A stretch of DNA of 64,000 bases, taken from Pedobacter sp. KBW06 (GTDB lineage Bacteria; Bacteroidota; Bacteroidia; Sphingobacteriales; Sphingobacteriaceae). The stretch lies in contig NZ_QAJL01000004.1 of NCBI RefSeq assembly GCF_003852525.1, positions 810,459 through 874,458 on the forward strand, read 5' to 3'. A model generated the notes under the pieces. That model was not told where the DNA came from, ran no database searches, and saw only the letters and a list, made by a program, of their open reading frames with translations. This document shows, in pieces, positions 16,825 to 24,113 of the stretch (within the stretch, counting starts at the first letter, position 1; every line of letters begins with the position of its first letter). Made by a program: the position numbers and the translations under genes.

Positions 16825-17352
16825 ATGAAGATTGAAGAAGCATTTTACATTGGTTATATCACCAAGACTAAGGGATTAAAAGGAGAGGTTCAGTTATTTT
16901 TTGAATATGATGAGCCTGAATTGTTGGAACTGGATGTCGTTTTTGCTGATTTTAATGGGAAGATGGTACCTTATTTTGTCTCGACTTACAAGCTGCATAC
17001 CAATAATACCGGCAATTTTTATTTTGATGATGTAGACCATATTGATAAAGCACAACCTTTATTGAGAAAAAAGATCTATTTGCCGTTGACAAAAATGCCG
17101 GACCGCTCAAATGATGAATTTCACTATGAGGACTTGAAAGGATACCTGGTTTCGGATGAAATCCATGGAGAACTTGGTGAGATCCTGGAAGTAAATGAAT
17201 ATCCTCAGCAATTCGTGGCAACCGTATCTTACCGGGAAAAGGAGATCATGTTTCCTTTAAATGATGACATGATTGTTGAAATTGATGAAGAAGAGGGTGT
17301 CTTAAGGGTTCATCTTCCTGATGGTCTGATCGATCTTTACCTCGAAAATTAA
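16825..17352 (+). CDS. rimM: Ribosome maturation factor RimM
   Basis: RimM binds ribosomal protein S19 and assists 16S rRNA processing and 30S head assembly. The 175 residues show the N-terminal domain (FYIGYITKTKGLKGEVQLFF at 6-25) and the PRC-barrel-like C-terminal domain (FHYEDLKGYLVSDE near 100 and LPDGLIDLYL at the end). It lies between rpsP and trmD, the usual order, and is 14 bases before trmD. Confidence 0.94.
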   Translation: MKIEEAFYIGYITKTKGLKGEVQLFFEYDEPELLELDVVFADFNGKMVPYFVSTYKLHTNNTGNFYFDDVDHIDKAQPLLRKKIYLPLTKMPDRSNDEFHYEDLKGYLVSDEIHGELGEILEVNEYPQQFVATVSYREKEIMFPLNDDMIVEIDEEEGVLRVHLPDGLIDLYLEN

Positions 17353-17354
17353 AT

Positions 17355-17362
17355 TATCTTTG
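17355..17362 (+). promoter_or_regulatory. -7 element four bases before trmD
   Basis: TATCTTTG, then CAGT, then the trmD ATG. It overlaps the end of rimM and could give trmD a leaderless transcript of its own in addition to read-through. Confidence 0.45.
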
Positions 17363-17366
17363 CAGT

Positions 17367-18044
17367 ATGCGTTTTGACATCATATCCGTTTTACCTGATT
17401 TACTTGAAAGTCCATTTGCCCATTCTATCTTGCAGCGTGCGCAGAAAAAAGGAATTGCAGAAATTATCGTGCACAACCTAAGGGATTATTCAACAAACAA
17501 ACAAAAAAGCGTTGATGATTATCCTTATGGCGGGGGTAGTGGTATGGTGATGTCAATTCCTCCTTTTGCCAGTTGTATTGAGCAATTGAAAAGCGAACGG
17601 GAATATGATGAAGTGATTTTTATGAGCCCTGATGGCGTTACCTTTAACCAGACCATTGCTAATGAATTGTCAGGAAAGGGAAATGTGATCATTCTATGTG
17701 GCCATTATAAGGGCATAGATCAGCGTATAAGGGATTTGTTTGTAACGAGAGAGATTTCCATCGGAGATTATGTTTTGTCCGGGGGAGAGCTTCCTGCGGC
17801 TGTTCTCGTTGACGCTATTGTACGATTGATTCCCGGGGTATTGAATGATGAGACTTCAGCGTTATCAGATAGTTTTCAGGGAGAGCTATTGGACGCGCCT
17901 GTGTATACCCGCCCGGCCGACTGGAACGGTCATAAAGTTCCGGATGTACTCCTAAGTGGCCATGAGCTGAAAATAAATGAATGGCGTCATGAGCAGGCTT
18001 TATTGAGAACGCAGCAACGGAGGCCTGACTTACTGGAAGATTAG
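17367..18044 (+). CDS. trmD: tRNA (guanosine(37)-N1)-methyltransferase
   Basis: TrmD methylates G37 of tRNAs next to the anticodon and prevents +1 frameshifting. The 225-residue protein shows MRFDIISVLPDLLESPF at the start, DDYPYGGGSGMVM near 51-62, and the SAM-binding trefoil-knot segments CGHYKGIDQRIRD and EISIGDYVLSGGELPA. The S-adenosylmethionine-dependent SPOUT fold is thus complete. Its stop overlaps the stop of the convergent HTH-like gene by four bases. The rplS gene, usually next, is displaced by about 1.4 kb. Confidence 0.97.
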   Translation: MRFDIISVLPDLLESPFAHSILQRAQKKGIAEIIVHNLRDYSTNKQKSVDDYPYGGGSGMVMSIPPFASCIEQLKSEREYDEVIFMSPDGVTFNQTIANELSGKGNVIILCGHYKGIDQRIRDLFVTREISIGDYVLSGGELPAAVLVDAIVRLIPGVLNDETSALSDSFQGELLDAPVYTRPADWNGHKVPDVLLSGHELKINEWRHEQALLRTQQRRPDLLED

Positions 18045-18397
18045 TCTTTACTGAGTAAGGCGATAATTCTATCCTTATCTTTTATTTGTTCTTTTAGTGC
18101 TGCAGACATTTCCTTGCAGTTCTTGAGACTATTCTTTAAATCACTGTATTCATTCCTGGATTCTGCGGTAATGCTGGTACCTGTTTCTGTTTTATAGGAC
18201 CTTGCTTCCGTTTCAAAGAATGCGGAGGGCGGAACTTCTAAAATTTTAGCCATCTTCTTAATGTCTCTGTATTTAATAGATTCATTAGTCAGACTGAGCT
18301 TCAGTCCGTCAAAAGTTTTATCCATTTGATTCACAAGCCAGGTAAAAGGTCTTTTCTTTTCAAGAAGAATTTCATCAACAACGGCTTTTATATCCAT
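18041..18397 (-). CDS. Small HTH-like protein inserted in the ribosomal cluster
   Basis: This 118-residue protein is not one I can assign to a named family. Residues about 16-62 look like an XRE-type helix-turn-helix: FTWLVNQMDKTFDGLKLSL, then YRDIKKMAKILEVPPSAFFE, where MAKILEVPPSAFF matches the last helices of lambda-repressor-like domains. A short Ser/Thr-rich linker leads to a C-terminal coiled coil (about 85-115), which suggests dimerisation. It is probably a DNA-binding regulator by inference. It is transcribed towards trmD and away from the paralogous pair at 18521 and 19016, with an AT-rich 123-base region between the divergent starts. Confidence 0.6.
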   Translation of the reverse strand: MDIKAVVDEILLEKKRPFTWLVNQMDKTFDGLKLSLTNESIKYRDIKKMAKILEVPPSAFFETEARSYKTETGTSITAESRNEYSDLKNSLKNCKEMSAALKEQIKDKDRIIALLSKD

Positions 18398-18520
18398 AAA
18401 AATTTAGGTGTATTTTTTATATTCGCTAAAATAATCAGTATATTAGTTCTAAAAAATTATGTAATTATTCTCATAATTTTGATAAACATACACAATTAAT
18501 AATATTTTTCATAAAAGGTT

Positions 18521-18829
18521 ATGACTGAAGACCCTAAAAAGTACAAAATCAATGATTATTTGAATCAGCTCAATGTTAGAGAGTATCGGATGGCGGTACA
18601 AATCATCCCCAAAATTTTGGGAGTTTCACTAAATACTTTTCATAATTATCGGAATATTTTATGGAATAGCACTCAAGATATTCCGTATGAAAAAGTTGTG
18701 ATGTTTGAGCAACTTTTTGACATGAGGTCTGGAGAGCTCATTAACAATTCGATTTCCGTAAAAAAATTAAAGGATTTGTTTCAGTCCGGGACTCAGCTTC
18801 TGGAAGAAGGGGAAGAACGGCCCCGTTAA
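18521..18829 (+). CDS. Small predicted DNA-binding protein, first of a tandem paralogous pair
   Basis: This 102-residue protein shares its layout with the next gene: DPKKYKINDYLNQLN at the start, IIPKILGVSLNTFHNYR (about 28-44), DIPYEKVVMFEQLF (about 53-66) and a GEL motif. The middle block reads like a helix-turn-helix with SLNTFHNYR as recognition helix, and the last block like a stabilising helix. I do not recognise a named family. It has a divergent neighbour (18041) that is also HTH-like. The surrounding DNA is more AT-rich than the ribosomal genes around it. A regulator role is inference. Confidence 0.6.
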   Translation: MTEDPKKYKINDYLNQLNVREYRMAVQIIPKILGVSLNTFHNYRNILWNSTQDIPYEKVVMFEQLFDMRSGELINNSISVKKLKDLFQSGTQLLEEGEERPR

Positions 18830-19015
18830 TAGCGGTCTTTTAAATTCAATAATATTCCTAAAAGTATGTAAAGTGTATTAATTGGAAATAAATTATGTAT
18901 ATATAGCGCTTATGTATATAATTGTATTATGAATATTATTTTGTAAGAAATATTTTGTATTATATGTCAACAAAAGACGATTTGTAAACGAAAATTGCAA
19001 AACCAGTTAAAAATT

Positions 19016-19312
19016 ATGGAAGAACCAAGGAAGTACAAGATTGAAGAAGAAATGAATAAATTGAACCTTAAAAATTATAAGGCAGCCAGTAGAGTGATCC
19101 CGAAGCACCTAAAGATCGCTTTTAATACCTTTCACAACTATCGTAAGCTTCCGGTTAACGGAAAAGCTGATATTCCGTATGCGACAGTAAGGTTGCTGGA
19201 AGGGATATTTGGAATGAAGGCTGGTGAGCTGGCAAATTATCCCATAGAATTGAAAAGTCTGGACACTTTAATCAGGGAAGAAGCTTGTGGTCAGGAAGAA
19301 GAACAGAAATAA
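19016..19312 (+). CDS. Small predicted DNA-binding protein, second of the tandem paralogous pair
   Basis: This 98-residue protein aligns almost without gaps to the one at 18521: EPRKYKIEEEMNKLN, VIPKHLKIAFNTFHNYR, DIPYATVRLLEGIF and MKAGEL are shared or conservatively changed. The NTFHNYR heptad is identical in both. The start is the ATG at 19016; a TTG seven codons upstream is the only alternative. The C-terminus is short and acidic. The two genes are separated by 186 bases of AT-rich sequence and are best read as a local duplication that has diverged considerably. Function unknown; DNA binding inferred. Confidence 0.6.
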   Translation: MEEPRKYKIEEEMNKLNLKNYKAASRVIPKHLKIAFNTFHNYRKLPVNGKADIPYATVRLLEGIFGMKAGELANYPIELKSLDTLIREEACGQEEEQK

Positions 19313-19504
19313 AAGACAAAACCAGATGCGCTCTATCTGAAGATAAAATAAATTTTGGCCCGAAAAGGCCTTTTCCGGGCCCCTGATTGTGGAAATGTTA
19401 AAGAATGTGGAAAAAAATAAAAAACGCTTTCATTTATAAAATAATTTTCCTAATATTGCAGTCCGATTTTAAACAACAAAAAGTCGGCTTAATAGCTTAA
19501 AATC

Positions 19505-19852
19505 ATGGATTTAGTAAAATTTGTTGAAGAGCAGGTAATCGCAAAAAATGAGTTTCCTGCATTCAAATCAGGAGATACAGTGAGTGTTCACTATAAAATT
19601 CGCGAAGGTAATAAAGAACGTATTCAAATTTACCAAGGTGTAGTATTACAACGTAATAGTGTAGGTGCTAATGAAACGTTTACTGTTCGTAAAATGTCTA
19701 ATGGTGTTGGTGTGGAACGTATATTCCCTATCAATTCGCCTAATATCGCTAAAATAGAGGTTAATAGCCACGGTAAAGTTCGCAGAGCGAAACTATTCTA
19801 CCTACGTGAATTAACTGGTAAAGCAGCTCGTATCAAATCTAAAAGAGTTTAA
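19505..19852 (+). CDS. rplS: 50S ribosomal protein L19
   Basis: L19 sits at the interface of the two ribosomal subunits. The 115-residue protein has the family blocks FKSGDTVSVHYKIREGNKER, IQIYQGVVLQR, FTVRKMSNGVGVERIFPINS and a basic C-terminal segment, LRELTGKAARIKSKRV. It normally follows trmD directly; here it is 1.46 kb away, with three small HTH-like genes in between, so it must depend on its own promoter. TAATATTG about 50 bases upstream is a one-mismatch -7 candidate. A terminator follows at 19876. Confidence 0.97.
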   Translation: MDLVKFVEEQVIAKNEFPAFKSGDTVSVHYKIREGNKERIQIYQGVVLQRNSVGANETFTVRKMSNGVGVERIFPINSPNIAKIEVNSHGKVRRAKLFYLRELTGKAARIKSKRV

Positions 19853-19875
19853 TCTCTTTAGAAAAAGCATAATGG

Positions 19876-19905
19876 CCTTCCCGATATTATCGGGAAGGTT
19901 TTTTT
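19876..19905 (+). terminator. Intrinsic terminator after rplS
   Basis: A 10-bp stem (19876-19885 with 19889-19898) with a three-base loop ends in a run of T. Confidence 0.9.
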
Positions 19906-19978
19906 GTTTGTGTATTTTCGTAGAATTAGGGTAGAAAAATTGTCGGTATGGTGGATGTTAAATGTTCTCAGGCTTGAG

Positions 19979-19986
19979 TACCTTTG
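19979..19986 (+). promoter_or_regulatory. -7 element for the dehydrogenase-mscS unit
   Basis: TACCTTTG matches TAnnTTTG and is 33 bases before the dehydrogenase ATG. The -33 region is weak. Confidence 0.45.
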
Positions 19987-20019
19987 GAGATCTGTAAGAA
20001 CTAAAAAACCATATATTCA

Positions 20020-21246
20020 ATGAAAGACCTGTTAAAAAAATTCGAAGAGAAAAGACCCGAAATTGTTTTTGAGTGGAAAGATAAAGAATCAGAAGCCGAA
20101 GGCTGGGTAGTCATCAACTCTCTCCGTGGTGGGGCAGCAGGCGGTGGAACCCGTATGCGCAAAGGGCTTGATAAAAGAGAAGTCGAATCTTTGGCAAAAA
20201 CAATGGAAGTGAAATTTACCGTTTCAGGTCCCCCTATAGGAGGTGCCAAATCGGGAATTAACTTTGATCCTGCAGATCCAAGAAAAAAGGAAGTTCTGGA
20301 TAGATGGTATAAAGCGGTAATGCCTTTGTTAAAAAGCTATTATGGTACCGGAGGAGATTTGAACATTGATGAAATCCATGAGGTGATCCCCATCACCGAA
20401 AATTATGGACTTTGGCATCCTCAGGAAGGAGTGATCAACGGGCACTACCAGGCCAGAGAAAATGAACGGATTCATCAGATTGGTCAGTTGCGCTATGGTG
20501 TCTCTAAGGTTTTAGAGGACCTGAACTACACGCCTGATATCAAAAGAAAATATAAAGTAGCTGATATGATCACCGGATATGGTGTTGCAGAATCTATCAG
20601 GCATTTTTATCACATCTGGGGAGGTGAAATTGCCGGAAAAAAGGCGATTATTCAAGGTTGGGGTAATGTTGCCGCCGCGGCAGGCTATTATCTTGCTCAG
20701 CATGGTGTAAAGGTCGTTGGGATTATTGACCGTGTGGGTGGGTTGATAAAGAAAGAAGGATTCTCATTGGCCGAAATCATTGATTTGTTTAATAAAAGAG
20801 AAGGAAATACATTGGTTTCTCCAGACCTTATCCCATTTGAACAAGCCAGTAAAGAGGTTTGGAACATCGGAGCTGAAATTTTTGTTCCGGCAGCGGCTTC
20901 CCGTCTTGTTCAGCAGGCAGAAGTGGATCAGATGATCTCTGGTGGCCTGGAAGTAATTGCATGCGGTGCAAACGTTCCTTTTGCAGACAAAGAGATCTTC
21001 TTTGGAAGCATAATGGAGCATGCCGATAGCCATGTTGCAGTGATCCCTGATTTTATTTCCAACTGTGGAATGGCGAGGGTTTTTGCCTACCTGATGCAAA
21101 GAAATGTAGAAATGAGTGACGATGCGATTTTTACTGACGCTTCTAATATCATTTACAATGCTATGGTAAATATTCATAAACAATCTGCAGCAAAGAAAGA
21201 ATTGTCTAAAACTGCATTTGAAATTGCACTAAAACAATTGATATAA
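20020..21246 (+). CDS. Glu/Leu/Phe/Val dehydrogenase family protein
   Basis: The enzyme oxidatively deaminates an amino acid to a 2-oxo acid with NAD(P), or the reverse. The 408-residue protein has the dimerisation/catalytic domain in front, with GGGTRMRKGLDKREVESLA near 45-63 and the active-site stretch VSGPPIGGAKSGINFDP near 68-84 (catalytic Lys in GGAK). It then has a Rossmann domain with IIQGWGNVAAAAGYYLAQHG near 208-227. GAKSG instead of the GxKGG common in classical glutamate dehydrogenases leaves the substrate open (glutamate or a branched-chain amino acid). mscS starts one base after its stop, so both are co-transcribed. Confidence 0.88.
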   Translation: MKDLLKKFEEKRPEIVFEWKDKESEAEGWVVINSLRGGAAGGGTRMRKGLDKREVESLAKTMEVKFTVSGPPIGGAKSGINFDPADPRKKEVLDRWYKAVMPLLKSYYGTGGDLNIDEIHEVIPITENYGLWHPQEGVINGHYQARENERIHQIGQLRYGVSKVLEDLNYTPDIKRKYKVADMITGYGVAESIRHFYHIWGGEIAGKKAIIQGWGNVAAAAGYYLAQHGVKVVGIIDRVGGLIKKEGFSLAEIIDLFNKREGNTLVSPDLIPFEQASKEVWNIGAEIFVPAAASRLVQQAEVDQMISGGLEVIACGANVPFADKEIFFGSIMEHADSHVAVIPDFISNCGMARVFAYLMQRNVEMSDDAIFTDASNIIYNAMVNIHKQSAAKKELSKTAFEIALKQLI

Positions 21247-21247
21247 G

Positions 21248-22399
21248 ATGGATAGTCCGTTTTTTGAACAGATATTCTGGGGAAATACCATTAAAGACTA
21301 TTGTCTTTTTGCGGCGATCCTTCTATTTGGCGCATTATTTAAGAAAATCATATCACGACTGCTAAGTCTGCTGTTATTCCGGTTGTTTAAGAAGTTTGCT
21401 TCTGCAGTTAAGGATGATACTTTTGTGGCCCTGCTGTTACAACCGATTGCTTTCTTCATTAGTCTTTGCTCCTACTATCTGGCCATTAATCAATTAAGGC
21501 ATCCCTTAAATCTGGTATTATTTGGATATGCCAAACAGATAGAAAAAACAAAGGAAACGGTACATGTGACCCTTGGGCAGGCTATAGATAAGGTCTTTCT
21601 CTTTCTTATTATTCTTTCCATTTTTTGGATCATACTGAGAATTATTGATTTTATCGCTCATGTACTGAAGTTTAAAGCCTCTCTTACCGCTGATCGTGCC
21701 GACGATCAGCTTGTTCCTTTTTTGAAGGAACTCACCAAGACCATAATCTGTTTCTTTGGCTTTTTTGTACTGCTCGGTTATGTTTTTGAAATCAATGTTT
21801 TAACGCTCATTACGGGTTTAGGGATTGGTGGTATTGCGATTGCCCTGGCAGCAAAGGAAAGTCTCGAAAATCTGATCGGCTCCTTTACTATTTTCCTGGA
21901 TAAGCCGTTTACGGTAGGGGATGTGGTTAAGGTTGATGGAGTGGAAGGGACTATTGATAAGGTTGGTTTTAGAAGTACCAGGCTGATTAGCCCAGATAAA
22001 ACAACCATTGTTATACCCAATAGGGCAATGATCGATGGTGTGCTGGAAAATGTAACCAGAAGAGACTTCCGCAGGGTAAATTTCTTTATTGGCATTACTT
22101 ATGAAACGCCTGCTACTGCCATAAAAGAAATTGTAACCGCGATTAATACTTTATTGACGGAGCATCCTAAAACAACGGATGGTTTTGCTGTTTTTGATAA
22201 TTTCGGCGATTCGGCTTTAAATATCCAGGTGGTATACCTGGTGGTACAAATGCCACATGGTGAGTATATCAGGGTTAAAGAAGAGATTAATTTTCAGTTG
22301 ATCAGGATTGTTCAGGAGCATGGCTCTGACTTTGCCTATCCAACACAACGTGTAGTAGGAGAAGAACCTCCTGCTGCAGCTGCTGCCAATGCAGGTTAA
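21248..22399 (+). CDS. Mechanosensitive ion channel of the MscS family
   Basis: MscS-type channels open under membrane tension and release solutes after osmotic down-shock. The 383-residue protein has several N-terminal membrane segments (about 10-40, 62-80, 113-135, 158-178), then the pore helix region TGLGIGGIAIALAAKESLEN near 189-208. The beta domain (KPFTVGDVVKVDGVEGTIDK) and a C-terminal alpha/beta domain follow. It has more membrane helices than the three of E. coli MscS. Co-transcription with an amino-acid dehydrogenase may reflect osmolyte metabolism, but that is speculation. The 3' side has a structured convergent intergenic region. Confidence 0.9.
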   Translation: MDSPFFEQIFWGNTIKDYCLFAAILLFGALFKKIISRLLSLLLFRLFKKFASAVKDDTFVALLLQPIAFFISLCSYYLAINQLRHPLNLVLFGYAKQIEKTKETVHVTLGQAIDKVFLFLIILSIFWIILRIIDFIAHVLKFKASLTADRADDQLVPFLKELTKTIICFFGFFVLLGYVFEINVLTLITGLGIGGIAIALAAKESLENLIGSFTIFLDKPFTVGDVVKVDGVEGTIDKVGFRSTRLISPDKTTIVIPNRAMIDGVLENVTRRDFRRVNFFIGITYETPATAIKEIVTAINTLLTEHPKTTDGFAVFDNFGDSALNIQVVYLVVQMPHGEYIRVKEEINFQLIRIVQEHGSDFAYPTQRVVGEEPPAAAAANAG

Positions 22400-22414
22400 T
22401 TGAAATTCTGAACT

Positions 22415-22508
22415 AAAAAAGACCGCAATTCTTTTCATCCCCGAATCTTTGCTGAAGGGCAAATCTTCGAATGTCTTCAAAGAACAGCGGTCTTTTTTTT
22501 TTAATATT
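22415..22508 (+). terminator. Composite bidirectional terminator after mscS
   Basis: Outer 12-bp arms (22415-22426 with 22497-22508) begin with A6 and end in a T-run, so they work in both directions. They enclose about 70 bases with a second 11-position stem (22442-22452 with 22459-22469, nine pairs and a 2x2 internal loop). Confidence 0.7.
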
Positions 22509-22657
22509 ACTCCATTCCTGTAAAGCGGCTATTTTCAACGCATGTTACCTGTTTATCGCCTGACTTATCATTTGCTGAGCCGAATTAAGAAAGCCAGGTT
22601 GGTTTTATCCCTTGGGTCATGGAACTTAATTTCCTCAAAAAAGAGGCGTTCTATGAA

Positions 22658-22705
22658 AAGGCCTGAAATCTTTTGCGCCCTTCAGCGCAAAAGATTTCAG
22701 GCCTT
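22658..22705. repeat. Perfect 21-bp inverted repeat with six-base loop
   Basis: The arms 22658-22678 and 22685-22705 are exact reverse complements (AAGGCCTGAAATCTTTTGCG plus C on the left) around CCTTCA. A T-run lies 13 bases after the right arm. It is longer than a typical terminator and is not flanked directly by T, so it could be a REP/MITE-like element. Confidence 0.75.
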
Positions 22706-22773
22706 GAATCGCAATGATCTTTTTTAGGAGCTTTTAGCCCTTAATTTCTCCTGTCGGCCAGGCAATGGCGCAT

Positions 22774-22810
22774 AAAAAAGCCGGTGTCTCCTGGAAACAC
22801 CGGCTTTTTT
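22774..22810 (-). terminator. Intrinsic terminator of the psd unit
   Basis: A perfect 14-bp stem (22774-22787 with 22797-22810) with A6 on one side and T6 on the other lies 14 bases past the psd stop codon. Confidence 0.88.
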
Positions 22811-22823
22811 AATATGATCTTGC

Positions 22824-23483
22824 TTAGCTTAATTCCGCTAAGACGGTAATTCCGCCTTTTACGACCTGATCTAGTTCCAGGTTAACCTTAGTGCCCAATG
22901 GCAAAAAGATATCCACTCTGGAGCCAAATTTAATGAAGCCAAACTCTTTGTTTTGTTGTACTACGTCACCTTCTTTTACATACCAAACAATACGTCTGGC
23001 AAGCGCACCTGCAATTTGTCTGAACAATACAGGGGTTCCATTAGCATGCTCTACCACTACTGTTGTCCTTTCGTTCTCAGTAGAGGATTTTGGGTTCCAT
23101 GCTGCAAGGTATTTACCAGGATGGTATTTGAAGAATTTTACAACTCCTGAAATCGGATTTCTGTTGATGTGCACATTTACAGGCGACATGAATATTGAAA
23201 CCTGAATTCTTTTGTCTTTAAAATATTCTCCTTCTTCAGTTTCTTCAATTACCACAACTTTACCATCTGCAGGGCAGATTACTTTATTGTCTGCAGTCGT
23301 GAACTGTCTGCTCGGGTTCCTGAAAAACTGTAAAACGATGAGAAATAAAACAGCTGAAAAAATATAAACAAACCATCTTAACCACGTTATATCTGCAAAT
23401 CTATAGTCAATAATAGCATTCAATATAAAGATGAAAAGTAATGATATTGCGATGGTGGTGTAACCTTCTTTATGTATCGTCAT
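22824..23483 (-). CDS. psd: Phosphatidylserine decarboxylase (short, Psd-B-like)
   Basis: Psd converts phosphatidylserine to phosphatidylethanolamine. The 219-residue protein has two N-terminal membrane segments (about 9-25 and 33-52), CPADGKVVVIEE near 70, FMSPVNVHINRNP near 98-110 and the self-cleavage site FGSR at 186-189. Ser188 is the predicted precursor of the pyruvoyl cofactor; FGSR in place of LGST is usual in this archaeal-type family. It is the last gene of the minus-strand group GT51-hpt-psd. Confidence 0.93.
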   Translation of the reverse strand: MTIHKEGYTTIAISLLFIFILNAIIDYRFADITWLRWFVYIFSAVLFLIVLQFFRNPSRQFTTADNKVICPADGKVVVIEETEEGEYFKDKRIQVSIFMSPVNVHINRNPISGVVKFFKYHPGKYLAAWNPKSSTENERTTVVVEHANGTPVLFRQIAGALARRIVWYVKEGDVVQQNKEFGFIKFGSRVDIFLPLGTKVNLELDQVVKGGITVLAELS

Positions 23484-23536
23484 TGTTGATTAGGGTATTT
23501 GTTTCTTTTCTGCAAAAGTGAGAAAAAATTATAACA

Positions 23537-24094
23537 TTAAGGTAAAGGGGATGCAACAGTTTTAGCCTTATAAATATGGTTGAGGTTTCTGCCTAGTCCG
23601 TTATAATCCAAACCATAGCCAACAACAAACTCATTTGCAACTTCAAAGCCAACATATTCCAGCTCTTGAATGGGTGCTTTTAAGGCTTCTGGTTTTAGCA
23701 GGAGCGAGCAAACCTTAACAGATGCAGGTTCTTGTTTATAAACTTCTTTCAGGATGTATCCTAACGTAAAACCAGTATCAACGATATCTTCAACAAGGAT
23801 GATGTCTTTGTCTTTCAGGTTGGCAGGAAGACCAAATACTTCTTTAATTTCTCCGGTACTTTGGGTATCCTGATAAGAGGAGACCCGGATAAAGGCCATT
23901 TCACAAGGTACTGTAATCTCTTTTACCAGGTCAGCCATAAACAGGAAACTCCCATTTAATACCCCAATAAAAACGGGACATCTGTTTTCGTAATCCACAT
24001 TGATCTGAATCCCTATTAATCGGGTTCGTTTGGCAATGTTGTCGTTTTCGAGTAGTATTTCGAATTCCTTGTCTTCTATTTTAATCGTGTTCAT
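23537..24094 (-). CDS. hpt: Hypoxanthine phosphoribosyltransferase
   Basis: The enzyme salvages hypoxanthine or guanine using PRPP. The 185-residue protein has the PRPP-binding loop VEDIVDTGFT at 101-110, with the two acidic residues Glu102 and Asp103. It also has VFIGVLNGSFLFMADLV near 41-57 and YVGFEVANEFVVGYGLDYNG near 145-165, a segment that contacts the purine. Length and motif order are normal for bacterial Hpt. It lies 19 bases downstream of the transglycosylase gene and 53 before psd, so the three are probably one operon. Confidence 0.95.
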   Translation of the reverse strand: MNTIKIEDKEFEILLENDNIAKRTRLIGIQINVDYENRCPVFIGVLNGSFLFMADLVKEITVPCEMAFIRVSSYQDTQSTGEIKEVFGLPANLKDKDIILVEDIVDTGFTLGYILKEVYKQEPASVKVCSLLLKPEALKAPIQELEYVGFEVANEFVVGYGLDYNGLGRNLNHIYKAKTVASPLP

Positions 24095-24113
24095 GTTCGT
24101 TTATACCAACAAC

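Larger units (their letters stand above)
22400..22823. other. 424-base intergenic region with three hairpins
   Basis: No convincing gene lies between the convergent mscS and psd. The region holds a long composite hairpin (22415-22508), a perfect 21-bp inverted repeat (22658-22705) and the psd terminator (22774-22810). A 61-codon ORF on the plus strand runs through the inverted repeat and is not credible. Nothing recognisable as a tRNA or known small RNA was seen. Confidence 0.7.

Noticed and set aside
22542..22727. 61-codon plus-strand ORF between mscS and psd
   Set aside because: It runs through the perfect inverted repeat, which dictates much of its sequence, and shows no motif or start signal.
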